Below, in pieces: positions 33,299 through 46,052 of a stretch of DNA of 64,000 bases. This DNA is from Mercenaria mercenaria (Eukaryota > Mollusca > Bivalvia > Venerida > Veneridae). Under the pieces are notes generated by a model. The model saw nothing but the letters and a program-made list of their open reading frames with translations. It made no database searches and was not told the DNA's origin. The DNA lies in assembly GCF_021730395.1 (NCBI RefSeq), contig NC_069369.1, forward strand, positions 60,911,501 to 60,975,500. The letters are read 5' to 3'. Position numbers and translations under genes: made by a program. Position 1 is the first letter of the stretch, and every line of letters begins with the position of its first letter.

Positions 33299-34740
33299 GC
33301 TCATAGGCTGATCACTACCAAATGGAAAGTAAGCCTCCGCAGGTCTAGTCACAAGTAGTCCGAATATAAATAGTACTAATCTTTTTTCCTTTCCTAGTGC
33401 ATTTTCTCGACAGCAACGTGCTTACTTTTACCCTACCGTGTTTCAGTATGTATCACTTTGCATTCTATTGAAATCGGCATGTTCCTATCGCATGCTGGGT
33501 AAAAATGGCGGCGTAAGAATTTAATGTCTCGAAAAGAGAAACTGAAAGAAGCGAAAAGGAGTAAATTCAGCGGGTTGTATACACCGAACTGTAGTTTTCT
33601 TATATAAAAGTTAACACCCCCTTTTCTTTTTGTTTTTGTAAAGCAGAGATCTAGTTCTTTATAGGAATACAAGTCTCTGAAAATCTGATATGCTAGAAAA
33701 TGTCGAAAAACCGTTATGAAGTAAGTGGATTTTATATGAAATAAAGAAGAGCTGGATTTAGTGGTGTTCAGCCTATAAGGGGCAATACATGGTATTTTGT
33801 CAAACTCCTCTGAAAACAATAAAAATGTCATTAATCTATTCTTTATGATGTAAAACGGTGACAAATGGCTGAACACTTAAATTTCTTGTGATTTTGGATT
33901 TTAGATCGAATTTTCGAAGAGGGGGCTCTATTTTGGTCCGTTTTAGGACCTAGTAAATGTCTTTTCTCGCATTTTAGCACAAAAATTGTCTAAATATTAT
34001 TGAAATTAGCATGTTTCTGAATGAAAAGGACAAACATCGTAATGATTAAATGGATTTTGAATGAGAATTTGACGAATAAGGTAAAATAAATCGAAATATT
34101 GCTTGCACAGGGCTAAATTTCGCGTATTTTGGGGGATGGGGGTGACCTGTAATGAATTGTCATTTCTCTATATTTTCTCAATATTTTGCAACAAAACTAA
34201 GCAGAATCATTGTAAAATAGGTGTACCTTGAGAATGAATGCAAATTCATGGAGAAATCAAACAAAAACATTTTCTTATAGGCTGATCACTACCAAATGGA
34301 AAGTAAGCCTCCGCAGGTCTAGTCACAAGTAGTCCAAATATAAATAGTACTAATCTTTTTTCCTTTCCTAGTGCATTTTCTCGACAGCAACGTGCTTACT
34401 ACCGTGTTTCAGTATGTATCACTTTGCATTCTATTGAAATCGGCATGTTCCTATCGCATGCTGGGTAAAAATGGCGGAGTAAGAATTTAATGTCTCGAAA
34501 AGAGAAATTGAAAGAAGCGAAAAGGAGTAAATTCAGCGGGTTGTATTTACCGAACTGTAGTTTTCTTATATAAAAGTTAACACCCCCTTTTCTTTTTGTT
34601 TTTGTAAAGTAGAGATCTAGTTCTTTATAGGAATATAAGTCTCTGAAAATCTGATATGCTAGAAAATGTCGAAAAACCGTTACGAAGTAAGTGGATTTTA
34701 TATTAAATAAAGAAGAGCTGGATTTAGTGGTGTTCAGCCT
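33299..34740. repeat. Direct repeats of about 465 bp around a 500-bp spacer
   Basis: Copy 1 (about 33304-33773) and copy 2 (about 34279-34740) are close to 98% alike by eye, with some nine substitutions and one 8-bp gap. Each starts aggctgatcac and ends gtgttcagcct, so the termini are short inverted repeats (AGGCTGA / TCAGCCT). The spacer carries a further ggctgaacac. This may be a non-coding terminal-repeat element or a simple duplication. The 147-codon minus frame across copy 1 is not preserved as a gene. Confidence 0.65.
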
Positions 34741-34984
34741 TCATAGTAATTAATCAGTAAGACGTCAGTAGACGCTTGCTGTTTACGGTTGACAAAAGCG
34801 TTTCGCTTACTGCTTTGAACGTGGAATTAATATGTAAATGAGCGTCTGATAATAAGAATTTAGTGCTAAATACATTTTCTACGAAGACAAAATAGATAAA
34901 ATACAATATTTTCAATGCAAAACGATTTTCATCACCTGTCACAACCGAAATTCATTAAATATATTTATATTTGTGTTTATGACG

Positions 34985-35112
34985 TCATACTTCCACATTG
35001 GTGCAGTGGTTAGCGAGTTCGCATTGAAAACCAAAGGTCGGAAGTTCGATCCTCACAAGAAGCATTTTTTTTTAATGTTTTTTTTTTTTTCATTTTTTTT
35101 CTTTTTAGTTTT
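34985..35112 (+). mobile_element. tRNA-like SINE head with oligo-T tail
   Basis: ttggtgcagtggttagcgag (A-box-like) and ggaagttcgatcctcac (B-box-like) lie about 30 bp apart. Long T runs broken by a few bases follow directly. It looks like a short or truncated tRNA-derived SINE and not a working tRNA, since no acceptor stem closes. Confidence 0.45.
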
Positions 35113-37212
35113 GGAAGTATTGTAAAAACTAAAGGCATTCATGTGAAATTTAACAAGTGTTTTGTTAGTGATGTCTGGTTCCAATATACTGTCTATACAG
35201 TAGTCAGTAGAAAAACCTTTTTTTTTTCAAAAAAAAACCAAAAAAAAACCAAAAAAGGTTTTTGGATCAAAATATACAGGCACTGAACTGTGAAAAGCAC
35301 ATAATGCTCTTCTTCCCGTTCACATATATATCATCCACAAGCTTAAAAATCGCTGACCAGAGTTTATCACTAGGAAAAAAAACTACTGATTATGAATTAT
35401 CAGTAAACATAAAAAAAGGTTCCTACTATACCGTCCCTATTCTTTAGTGCTAAAAGATTAACAAAAAAAATGTCATAGACTGCTTACTTAGCAGCTCAGT
35501 AAATAAAACAGGGGTTTTCGAGAATTTCGGCACACAAGAGTTTTTCTCTGGGTAAAATTTTCATCATTAACTTTTAGATGACTAGTCTTTTGGGTTTAAA
35601 ACTTTCTTAAATTCGTAGATCTATATAGCATATTTGTAGAGTTTTCGCTTGTCAAGATTTAATCTTAATGCATTCTAAGACATTCAGTCAAAAATCATGA
35701 ATTATCATTAATTCTTAAAATTAAAATGGATCTAAAAGAACATAAACTTTCTAAAACAGATCCATAATTCCAGATAATTCCAGCAGCACTCCTTTAATTT
35801 TCAAGGGGCACTGGTGATTTTTCAAGGGAGCTCTGCCTTCTAGGTAGCACCTAAGTTCATATTAAATTTGAATTAAATGAATCCAAATGGGTAAACTCTA
35901 CATGAAACTCATGTTGGTTTTAAAAAATAGTGAAACAAGATCGCTTAGAGCCCCAAGCCATTTTTTGCAACGACACTGTTGTACATTTGCATGTCTGTGT
36001 TTATCAAAGCAGAAAAACGTACTAAAATTAAAAAAAAATCAAACTATAGTTTAAATACCCACAGGAAATATCTACCTTTGTAACAGAATAGTATACGTAG
36101 ATACCTGAAGATGTAAGCGGCCAGTGCATAACACAGTATTCGGAAGGCCTCCGTTTCCTCTTTCTTCAGACGGCTGAGAAATGGCAGATGACGCGTTGTA
36201 TTTTTGGTGGCTGCTGCCACCAGTGTCAAAAAGAATACTCCGTTTGAAAAATCTTGTCAGTTCTTAAGACCATCCTAACAACACAACCAAAAATAGTTCA
36301 AAGCTTTCCAGGTAAACAATTATCTATACAACGTGCAGAATATGCAAAGCTACAATATATGTCTTAATACCATTTTTAATGTAAATTCGGCGACTAAAAT
36401 CAATACAAACTGAAGTCAACGTTTCAATTAAAACAACCACGTGTATGAATACAAATATGCAAATTTATGGTCACGTGAATAAACGATGACCTCATGTCAC
36501 CTGAACTGGAGCGGTGATATTGATTAGCTATTGCGTACTGCCCCAGAGGTCACGTAGCTTATAACGTAGAAAAGGTAGCTTATATATATAGAAACTTAGC
36601 CTGGGAATCCAGACTGACAATTCAAAAATGTTTCCTAACCGCAGTGTCACATGTATAACTCCCGAAATTTAAGGCTTTATTTGATAAAGAACAATGACTT
36701 CTGCTAGCAATAATCCGCGGCTAAAAATAGAAACGGAATTTCAACGGAAAAGGTTCCAAACATTTCCGGTCCATAGACAATACCAGTTTGTACCTCTGAT
36801 AGTTTTCCAGCAAGTTGTAACACTTTTCAAATATGTCAGAACAAACTTAAATGTTCGTCATAGTTATCAAATTGTAAGATATTATATTAATGCAACCCTA
36901 GTGATCTAAGAATGTTACTGAATTTTCGACTGCATTGTCTCGTTTTCGTTTCAAGCACGCCAAAAAAAATGACCACATGTTAATTAGGCTATTTATAGAA
37001 AATCGATAATCAGCAGTGATATGGATTTCCTCAGGCGTTGATACTGCCAATTAACACTCTAATTAGCGCAAATTTAGTGAGTTGATTTATGAACAGGACA
37101 GTACTTTATTGATATAACTTGAACACGTACAGTTCATCGTTATATCAAGAACAAAATATACTAAAACATGCTTAGCAATACGAGAGTGAACAAAAATAAA
37201 AGAACATTCAGT
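35113..37212. other. Non-coding, AT-rich
   Basis: No supportable gene. At 35219-35264 an oligo-T/oligo-A segment (cctttttt, then aaaaaacc blocks) can fold back. A minus-strand frame at 36044-36229 stays open further upstream but has no recognisable domain. Confidence 0.4.
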
Positions 37213-37740
37213 TAAGGATAACATGGTGTAAAAGGCTTCAATTTCACCTAAAGCTTACATACAACTTGATAATTTTAGCTTTAAAAATGTCAAACGATAG
37301 AAATAAGGTGCATACTGACAAGTTATATAGTGACAGAAGTTTTCAAAAAATTTCCCTTAGATTACCTCCCCTGATAATTTTGGTTTTTCATGAGTTATCT
37401 CCCCTGAAAACTAGAAAAAAGTGATTTTCTCCTTTTCCCTACGGGGAATTTTAGATTTCTTTTTGATATTTGTACCAGAATCATATAATGCAGCTTTCTA
37501 CCGCAAAATTTTCTCAAAACTCAAGTTCAGATTCTCATAATCAAAGAAATTTTTTATATTTCCCATAGGCATCAATGTTAACTTCAATACCGATTATCTC
37601 CCCCCAAAAAGATAAAATTTGAAAAATCTCTCGGTGAAAAGTTTTTGATGTTTAATTTCTTTACAGTGACTAAATTTCATTTAAATATTACCATCCAGTT
37701 ACAAGATATGAAATATAGCTATTACACCATGTTATCCTTA
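37213..37740. mobile_element. MITE with perfect 19-bp terminal inverted repeats
   Basis: taaggataacatggtgtaa (37213-37231) is matched exactly by ttacaccatgttatcctta (37722-37740). The 528-bp body contains several ctcccctgat/ctcccccc-like blocks and no coding frame. It is probably mobilised by an unrelated full-length DNA transposon. The outermost TA could be part of a TA target duplication. Confidence 0.7.
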
Positions 37741-38157
37741 TTGTTTGCAATGTGACCTGCCGTGAGAATCAAAGACATGTATGTTTTCTAAATAATATTC
37801 CCTCACGGATAATCTTCCTTCAGCAAATGTACAATATAAGATACTATATGTATGCATAGATACACATGTATTCGGTATAATTTCGTTTGACAAAACACGA
37901 GTTATCAAAGTAGAAACCCACAGGTCGCCCAAGCTCAGAAGTGTTGCAAGCTCGCTTTGACTAAGTGGTGCTACTGTATCACGATTTCATCAACTTGTAA
38001 GCCCGTGAAAATGGGCGCAGCGATAATACTAATACTCGCCTTTTTGAAACGGCAATCTGTCAGACTGTAGCAAGTCGTCGGACAACAGATTTAACCAACT
38101 TAAAAAATTGAATTGTTTCAAGACAGATTCTGCTCACTTCAGCTAAATTCATTCGAG

Positions 38158-38389
38158 TCGCACCATGAGAAAAACAACAGAGTGCATTTGTGACCAGCAT
38201 GGACCTAGATCAAACTGCGGATCCGCACACCACTCTGGTCAGGATCCTTGCTGTTCGCTAACAGTTTCTCTAGTTGCAATAGGCGTTGAAAGTTAACAGC
38301 ATGGATTCTGACCAGAATGCGCGGATGCACAGGCTGGTCTGGATCCATGCTGGTCGCAAATGCACTATGCTGGTTTTCTCATGGTGCGT
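38158..38389. mobile_element. Palindromic bivalve MITE (gaccagcatgg family)
   Basis: The ends cgcaccatgagaaaa and ttttctcatggtgcg are exact inverted repeats. The arms continue with gtgcatttgtgaccagcatgg against ccatgctggtcgcaaatgc, and with ctctggtcaggatcc against ggattctgaccag. The centre is taacagtttctctagttgc. I recognise this family as abundant in clam genomes. Confidence 0.75.
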
Positions 38390-39246
38390 CTCAGTATATC
38401 TGGATACAAATATATGTATAAACATTAAAACGGTTTCGTTTCGCCAGTTACATATTTTCGACTTTTTCTCGGTCTGACTAAAGTTGTAAGTTTGTCTGAC
38501 TTAATGTCCAGCATTTTTGCGAAGCCTGCTGTTATGTCTAGCGAACATTTGAGTATAACAGATGGAGTGATAATTATTGCACCTCTAAAATATTCTGGCT
38601 GCAGAACTGACATTCTGAGGTGCATTTGTGGTGCATGTTTGTGTTGTTTTCTTTCACAAAAGTCTCATGAAAACCACAGCTATCTGATACGGACTAAATC
38701 AGTGTGTATAATAATTCATGACAGACACTGCCCAAAAGCTTTAAAAAGAAATCTTAAAAGTTGAATGATTTGGAGAAAAAGCTTATATTATTTATTCATA
38801 GTAAAACATCTTCGATGTAATTTATGTTGTAGTTTTCGTCACAAATAATCAAAAAGGATCAAAACTATTCGTTAAAGACTGAATCAGTGTGTATGTAAAC
38901 AATGGCTGGCAATGAAAAAGTATTAATTTTGAAACCAAAGCCGAATATTAAAAAAAAAAGTGCAAAAAAAAGTTCTTATCGTTTATATTAACAATTCCTC
39001 AGTTGTCGCTTTCTTTGTAATATTTTAAACATTGATTAGCAGCCACCATCAGCGCTTTGAGCGCTTTGATTTAATCCAGTTGGAGGACAGATTTATGTCT
39101 GTCATCCAGTCAACAGAGATCGTAAATCCGAGAAAAGAAATGTCAAATTATCAGGAGGGTGAACTAATTAAAGCAAAATTTGGAAAGAAATTTTATGAAT
39201 TTATGAAGCAGAAGCAGTACATCTGTATCAAAGGATTCGATAAGTC

Positions 39247-39400
39247 CACATAAAATTTCGGGCCAGAGTACCTTCTATGAGAAGGAATCATACTCATAAT
39301 GGACCCTCTCCGTGGTTCAAGTCGAATTACTGAGATCTCCCACGGAATGAGAGTCATGGGTTCGAGCATTGCCACCGGCTACAGTTCTCCATTAAATGAC
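39247..39400 (+). mobile_element. Possible SINE-like fragment
   Basis: A B-box-like gtcatgggttcgagcattgcc follows an A-box-like stretch (attactgagatctcc) at a tRNA-like distance. Head and tail boundaries are unclear. Confidence 0.25.
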
Positions 39401-39777
39401 AGGGCATTTTTTAATTTTATGATTTACATTTACAGGAAAATATAAATATTTTCCAGTTTTCTTCAAAGCACGAAGCAGAAAAACACGTAGCATAGTTCGG
39501 ACACGATACCAAAGTCTGCAAGTTGAAGTTTGCGACCAAAATTCCAGTCGGAATGTGCAACACAGAAATTGTTATTTTTATCTAGTACGGGGATGTGAAA
39601 TATTGACTTGTTCAAAAATAACACAGTATCTCTATACATATACAACTAGTTGGACTGCATGTCAAATTGTATAGTGATTTAGCACCATATATCTCTACCC
39701 AGCTATAGAGTGCTTGTACCTGTGCTTGGCGTAAATCATTTTATGCAACGAAAACAAGATATCCCGATTTTTGTAAT

Positions 39778-41376
39778 TTAGCGGGTTATTTCTACGGGTG
39801 GGATATTTCTGTGTTTCTGTGGTCTCTCGGTAAAATCGCAAACATATTTCCAGCAGAATATTTACCTAGCAAAAATTTAAACCGTAAACAAGAAATATCT
39901 TTAAAAAAGATGGTCGGCGTGATGTAACTGAAGCACAAGTTATATATGGGCAGAAACCTGTATTCTAAATCTTTTGGCAATGTTGAAAGGGGCCTCTGTG
40001 AAGTTTTGTATAAAGGAGGACAGTAGTTTTGAAGAAGACTGTGTTTAGAAATTGTGGTGGGACACACGACGGACACCAAACAAAGCTCACTTTGAGCCTT
40101 TGGTTTTAAAAGATGGTAACAGTAAGCAAACAATATTGAAATACGTGCTATACTTTATTTCTGGAATTGTTGGAAGCAACATGAACCCTTACCCTACTTC
40201 AGCTTATTATCAAATTTATCTATCATTCAGAATATGTACAGTAATGTTTTCGCCGGAAAGATTAATTTAAAATTTAGAGTCTAAAATTTAACAGTATCGG
40301 ACATGTTGTTGCAGGTTAGTAATGATTTGCACTGGTTAGAAATTGTTGCTGTAATGCAGGGTAAGAGTTAATGACTGTATAAAACAAAACTTAAGGACAG
40401 GAATCTTAACAAAACAGAAATAACAAGAAAACTTAACAAAACAGAAATATGTACGGATGAGCAGATGAATATTTGGTTACGCACACCTGTTCAAGTGGTA
40501 CGCATACAACCCGATGGTGCTGTACTTATAGAGGTTATAGATGACGAACGCGTTGTCATTTCACTCAGTGTCACACATGATTCAGAGTGAAGCATTTTCA
40601 GGCTTTCCTCCAATCAGCACCACTCTTACAAAATCTCTCATTATGGCTGAAAATACCGAGAATACCTTACCAAGCAATCCGATTGGTACATTATTCGGGC
40701 GGCATAAGGTCATACGAGGTCATAATATCGTGCTTAATACGGCACGCCGAAAAATCTGCAAATATCCGAAGTTCACAATGGGATGGTTTAATTATTGGAA
40801 ATTACCGCCGTCATCTATCAGTTATCGAAAATGGTATAATTGAGTGTGATGGTCAATCAAAGTTCGAACTGTTAATTCCACAGAATTTTTTGTGAATGAA
40901 ATAAACTGAGTGAATTTCACGTGACTTGTTAATCCCTTGTAAAGATCTCCCTACCTATACTTTAGTAACCGTCATACAACATTTATACCGGTATACCGTA
41001 GTTTGCTGACGTAGTTTGTACAATTGTTGTTGGACTTAAAAACGGTCGAATGGATATCTTACTACACTTAAATAGAAAATATACTTCTGTTGTTCCTGAA
41101 ATGATAGTGGACAAAAGGATTTAATTGGCCACAGAGTGCTTCAGGATGTAAACTAATTTAGTTTATCTTTTTTCACGCGCTAGTCATTCTCACGATGACG
41201 CATCATGCGGGGAATGGCCTCCTTGGCATCGACAACGCAGAAATTTCTCTTCCTTTAAAAACGCAGAAATTTCCGGTCCTTTTATGTGAAAACGGAGAAA
41301 TAAACACGCAGAAGTTATTCCAAAATTTTAGGGACCAAAACGCAGATTTTTTTTTTGACCGCAGAAATAACCCGCT
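39778..41376. mobile_element. Candidate DNA element with 15-bp inverted ends
   Basis: tagcgggttatttct at 39779-39793 is mirrored by agaaataacccgcta near 41362-41376, with TA at both outer edges as in TA-target elements. The right subterminal region repeats acgcagaaatt several times. Open frames inside (for example + 40541-40843) have no recognisable transposase features. It could be a non-autonomous element of 1.6 kb or two facing copies of a smaller repeat. Confidence 0.4.
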
Positions 41377-41627
41377 ATACGGTAATCATTTGGAAGTCCG
41401 GGAATTTGTCAGTTTTTACAGATTTTGAGATCCTAGGACAGATTAAAAAAAGAAAAAGATAAATAGTTGGACTAAAAGAATGGAAAAACTGTGTACAAGT
41501 ACATAATTTGAAATTGAACAAGTGGCATAACAATTTCCGGTCATTTAAGTGTCAGATATTTTCCCTTTATTTCACATTTATCAGTACCAGGAATAATGTA
41601 CGGCATATAAAAAAACGCCGAGGGTTG

Positions 41628-41692
41628 TGTCCCTTTGAGTGAATTGGGTTTTACGGCGAACCGACACAAAACGGTCATATATCGCCGAGAAG
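41628..41692 (-). repeat. Repeat tail (ttttacggcgaa-cgacac)
   Basis: gaattgggttttacggcgaac, then gacacaaaacggtcatatat and cgccga. The same block occurs at about 52972-53022 as gagttgggttttacggtg. It is likely the 3' end of a SINE on the minus strand. Confidence 0.45.
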
Positions 41693-41722
41693 AAGTTATA
41701 TTGAAAACGCCAACTGTAAAGC

Positions 41723-42060
41723 GTGTGTGTGTATGTGTGTGTGTTCGGGTTTAACGTCTTTTTCAACAATTATTCAATCATATAAACGACGGTGTCTACT
41801 TGTAGCAGTGAGCACAATGCCCAACTTTATAGTGCTGCCTCACTGGAATAGACACGTAGACACGTGGCATGATACCCCACTCAGTCACATTATACCGACA
41901 CCGGGCTGACCAGTCCAAGCACTATCCTCTTAATGCTGAGCGCCAAACGAGGAAGCTACTAATACCATTTTTTACGTCTTTGGTATGACGCGGCCGGGGA
42001 TTGAACCCACGACCTCCTGCACTCGAAGCGGACGCTCTACCACAAGGCTACCGAGGCGTA
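41723..42060 (-). mobile_element. Full-length tRNA-derived SINE
   Basis: Read on the minus strand it begins with a tRNA-like head (gcctcggtagccttgtggta, then a gtcgtgggttcaatccc B box), continues through a body with gcttcctcgtttggcgctc and gtcagcccggtgtcgg, and ends gacgttaaacccgaacac plus a CA microsatellite. Length is about 340 bp. Truncated relatives lie at 20671-20760, 24855-24930 and 54072-54120. It abuts the left side of the gypsy remnant. Confidence 0.75.
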
Positions 42061-42139
42061 CCTAATACCCTAGTCACACATACGGCGCGGATATCTACTT
42101 TAGGGTACGGCTCAGGAACGGATCGATACGGATTACTAT

Positions 42140-42560
42140 GTTTCTATCCGTTGCCCACTGCTGTTGAATTTGTTCTGGGCACAGACGCTTCTAATGTGGC
42201 GGTAGCAGGGGAGCTTATCCAGATACAGGGAGGACGAGAGCGTGTTATAGCGTATGGGAGTTATGTCCTCACCCCCGAGCAGAGGAACTACTGTGTGACC
42301 AGGCGCGAGCAGTTGGCTGTTGTACGTTTTACCAGACAGTACAGACATTATTTATTGCGGAGGCCGTTCGTACTTCGGACGGACCATTCCAGCTTGACCT
42401 GGCTCATGAATTTTAAAGAACCGCAAGGCCAATTGGCACGCTGGATGGAAGAACTCTCCCAGTATAACATCAAATTAAGACATAGAGCAGGTCGGAAACA
42501 TACAAATGCTGATGCACTGTCACGCCCACCAATGCCTGATAATACGTGTAACCAATACGT
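42140..42560 (+). pseudogene. Gypsy RNase H part
   Basis: The translation shows the usual Ty3/gypsy RNase H signatures: a TDAS start, a YCVTRREQLAVV block, an LRTDHSSLTWL block and a closing ADALSRPP. This is the domain that removes the RNA strand during reverse transcription. It is a surviving part of the fossil at 42090-49895. Confidence 0.8.
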
Positions 42561-43199
42561 GATGGGGGCGAAAATGGAGGATTTGCCATGCTTTGCAAAT
42601 GGGTGCCACTACTGTAAAAAAAGCCCATGACCATTGGGAAAGATTTATTGAGGATGTGGATGAAGCGGTACACTTTGTGGGGGGAGAGGGTACGAAGCCA
42701 CGTTTACGAATCGCGGGAGGTAGCGCCAATAATTTGGATAAGGAGGGTGTCACAACTGGGGAGGATAATCGACGTTGTGCATCTGAGGACGTATCCGGGG
42801 TGGTTATTAATGATGTTTTTGAAACATCCGGTGTTAATCGGAGGAATGAAAATGAGCAAGAAGGGCCCAGAAACTTGGTCAGTCACTCCGAGGCGCAGAA
42901 TACTGATGGTGAGGTTTTAGCAGGTAATAAGTCTGTTAATCACAGATGGAGTGGCCAGTCCTGCGACACAGGTGATAGATTCACTGAGGGTGAATCGGAG
43001 TGGACAAAATCCTGTAGTATTTAAAATCCATCAGGCGATTCAAACGTGCAAGCTGTGGTGATGAGTATATTGGATGCAGATTGTGGTGATGGAGCTCACA
43101 TTGAAGTTGTATTGGTTGGAGAGGAGTATGAGATACATGAGGTACTAGGTGTGGATGTGGAAGCGGATGAATAGTGTCAGCCCAGCAGTTGGGGTTTTA

Positions 43200-44140
43200 C
43201 ACTACAAAAGTTGGTAGCGGAACAAGCAAAAGATCCCGACTTGGAGATATTGTTGACGTGGCTGAAAACAGGAGAGGAGCCAGCTCAGAAAATTCTGTAC
43301 TTGGGAAGCAATGCATCAAAAGCGTACTGGTTAAATAGAGAATCATTTGAACTAATTGATGGTGTGTTATACGTGCTAGGGGAGGATGAAGATAAGACAT
43401 TAGTCATACCAGTGGGTCTGAAAGAGGAGGCTTTGGGAATGACTCATGACATTCCGTCAGCAGCCCGCCAAGGCATAAACAGGACCAAGGCACGGGCCAA
43501 AGAAAAGTTCTACTGACATACTTTAAGAACTTTGTGCGATCATGTGAATCATGCAACCGGAACAAAAAGGCAGACCAATATGGAAAATGTCCTCTCACAG
43601 AATTCCAAGCAGGTGCTCCAATGGAGAGAATTCACATTGATTTTATGGGACCACTGCCTAAGACGTCTAGAGGGAACGAACATATATTGATGATGGTCGA
43701 TCAATTCACAAAGTGGGTCGAGTGTGTACCTTTGCCATCCCAGCCTGCTGAGGTCACAGCTCGAGCGGCGGTCAACACATTCTTTTCAAGGTTCGGTTGC
43801 CAACTTCAAATACATTCCGATCAAGGACAGAACTTCGAAGGGAAGCTCTTCAGTGCATTGTGTCACACCCTGGAGATTCATAAAACCCGAACTACACCGT
43901 ATCGCCCGTCATCAAATGGTCAAGCTGAGCGATATAATCGCACGTTAATGGATGCCGTCAAATGTTACATTGATGGAAAACAGGCAAACTGGGATCTTCA
44001 TCTAACCCAAATAGCAGGTGCACTCAGAGCATCGGTGAACCGGAGTACTGGGTTCACATCGAATAAGTTAATGCTGGGACGAGAGGTTAATACACCAGCA
44101 ACACGTATGTTCCCAGTTAAGAGGGAAAAAGAGTAAATCT
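43200..44140 (+). pseudogene. Gypsy integrase part
   Basis: The fossil integrase retains the approach to its zinc-binding head and a recognisable DDE-type core (IHIDFMGPLP, a VDQFTKWVE block, IHSDQGQNFEG, then PYRPSSNGQAERYNRTL). Such integrases insert the element's DNA copy into chromosomes. The C-terminal tail lies about 2.7 kb further on because of a later insertion by another element. It is part of 42090-49895. Confidence 0.8.
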
Positions 44141-44212
44141 ACAGAGGACTATGTCGAGAAGCTTCAAATGGAAATTGAGGAAGCTCATGAGGTTGCGAGA
44201 ACTCGACTTGAG

Positions 44213-46004
44213 GTTGGGTGCGCACCAAAAACCGGTTTAAGCTCCCCGGTGGTGTTTTTGCCACTGACCGTTCCAAGGCGGTGCCCCACTGTGTTCCTTT
44301 GTTTGTTCGTTTTGTCCTCTTGCGTTTTAATTTTAGTATTGTAAATTTTCCCCATTTGGATGGGGATGTACCTCTGGCTACATCTTATGGGGTATATATT
44401 TCTCAATTAATTCGGTTTGCCAGAGCGTGTAGTCATGTCAAGCATTTCAATGAACGTAATCAATATATTACAGGTAAACTTCTTCAGCAAGGCTACCGTT
44501 ATTACAAATTGCGTAAATATTTTGCTAAATTTTATTATCGTAATTCTGATTTAGTTTTAAAATTCAATAGTAATTTAAAGACACTTCTGCGAGAAGGTAT
44601 TTCTAAACCCGTTTTTTATGGGGATGTGGTTTACAAACTTCGTAAGATCTTGGGTCACGGTAATTTTCCAAATGTATTTGGAAAGATTATCAAACGTTTT
44701 ATTAAAAGAGGTTACGACCCAACTGTTTTGAGACATACCGCATGTTTAGTGTTCAACCCGTTTACAGTTGGACACTACGCTTCCCTCTTTGATTGCGTCT
44801 GACGGAAGAGGGGGAGGACTCTATGATAAGCAGTTTTCAAATCCTACCAGGACTGAACTGTTTTGATATTTGTCTTCTGGCCTGTTCCGTCGGACCCTTA
44901 AGGGTGTTTCTCTTGTTGCTCTGTCTTCTGAAAAGGCATTGAGTACATACGTTTTTGGTTCTTAAGGTTTGTTTTTTATATATTTATACACGAGCATTTT
45001 TGTGTTTTACATGTCATGCCTTTTTGTTTCCATTACGTGTGTAAGAGATTCACCTGGAGGGGATTACTTTTATTTACACTGTCCCATGTCTTTGGAACAT
45101 GGTGGGGGTAAGAGTGAGGTTAGGTGCACCATAAAACGGTTTAAGCTCCCCAGTGGTGTTTTTGCCACTGACCGTTCCAAGGCGTTGCCCCACTGTGTTC
45201 CTTTGTTTGTTCGTTTCGTCTTATGTGTTGGCTATGTGTGCGTGTGTGTTGTTCGTTTTGTCCTTATGTGTTGGCTTTGGGAGTGTGTGTGTGTGTGTGT
45301 GTGTGGTGTACGCGTTTGCGTGCTGGGGGTTTCGTTTTGAGGAAGCTACGTTTTTGGTGCGTGGCATTCCGTTTGATATTTTTCTTTGTTTTTTTTGTGT
45401 GTGTGCGTGTGTGTGTGTTCCATTGTTTGTTCGTTTTGTCCTCGTGTGTTGGCTTTGTGTGTGTGCGCGTGTATGTGTATGTGTGTGTGTTTGTGGTGTG
45501 CACGTCTGCGTGCTGTAGGTTTCGTTTTGGGGAGGCTGCGATTTTGGTACGTGGCATTCCCTGTTTGATATTTGTCTTTGTTTTTTAAAACTTCACTTAA
45601 ACGAATGAAGAGAACTTATGACTAGCGTGTTTCTCTTGTTGCTCTGTCTTCTGAAAAGGCATTGAGTAGATACGTTTTTGGTTCTTAAGGTTTGTTTTTT
45701 TATATATTTATACACGAGCATTTTTGTGTTTTACATGCCATGCCTTTTTGTTTCCATTACGTGTGTAAGAGATTCACCTGAAGGGGATTACTTTTATTTA
45801 CACTGTCCCATGTCTTTGGAACATGGTGGGGGTAAGAGTGAGGTTAGGTGCACCATAAACCGGTTTAAGCTCCCCAGTGGTGTTTTTGCCACTGACCGTT
45901 CCAAGGCGTTGCCCCACTGTGTTCCTTTGTTTGTTCGTTTCGTCTTATGTGTTGGCTATGTGTGCGTGTGTGTTGTTCGTTTTGTCCTTATGTGTTGGCT
46001 TTGG

Positions 46005-46052
<48 letters not shown>

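Noticed and set aside
33433-33876. 147-codon minus frame
   Set aside because: It covers copy 1 of the 465-bp direct repeat and part of the spacer. The other copy does not keep it as a comparable frame, and it lacks any recognisable domain.
36044-36229. Minus-strand frame that stays open further upstream
   Set aside because: It has reasonable amino-acid composition but no recognisable domain, no convincing splice pair and no second supporting exon.
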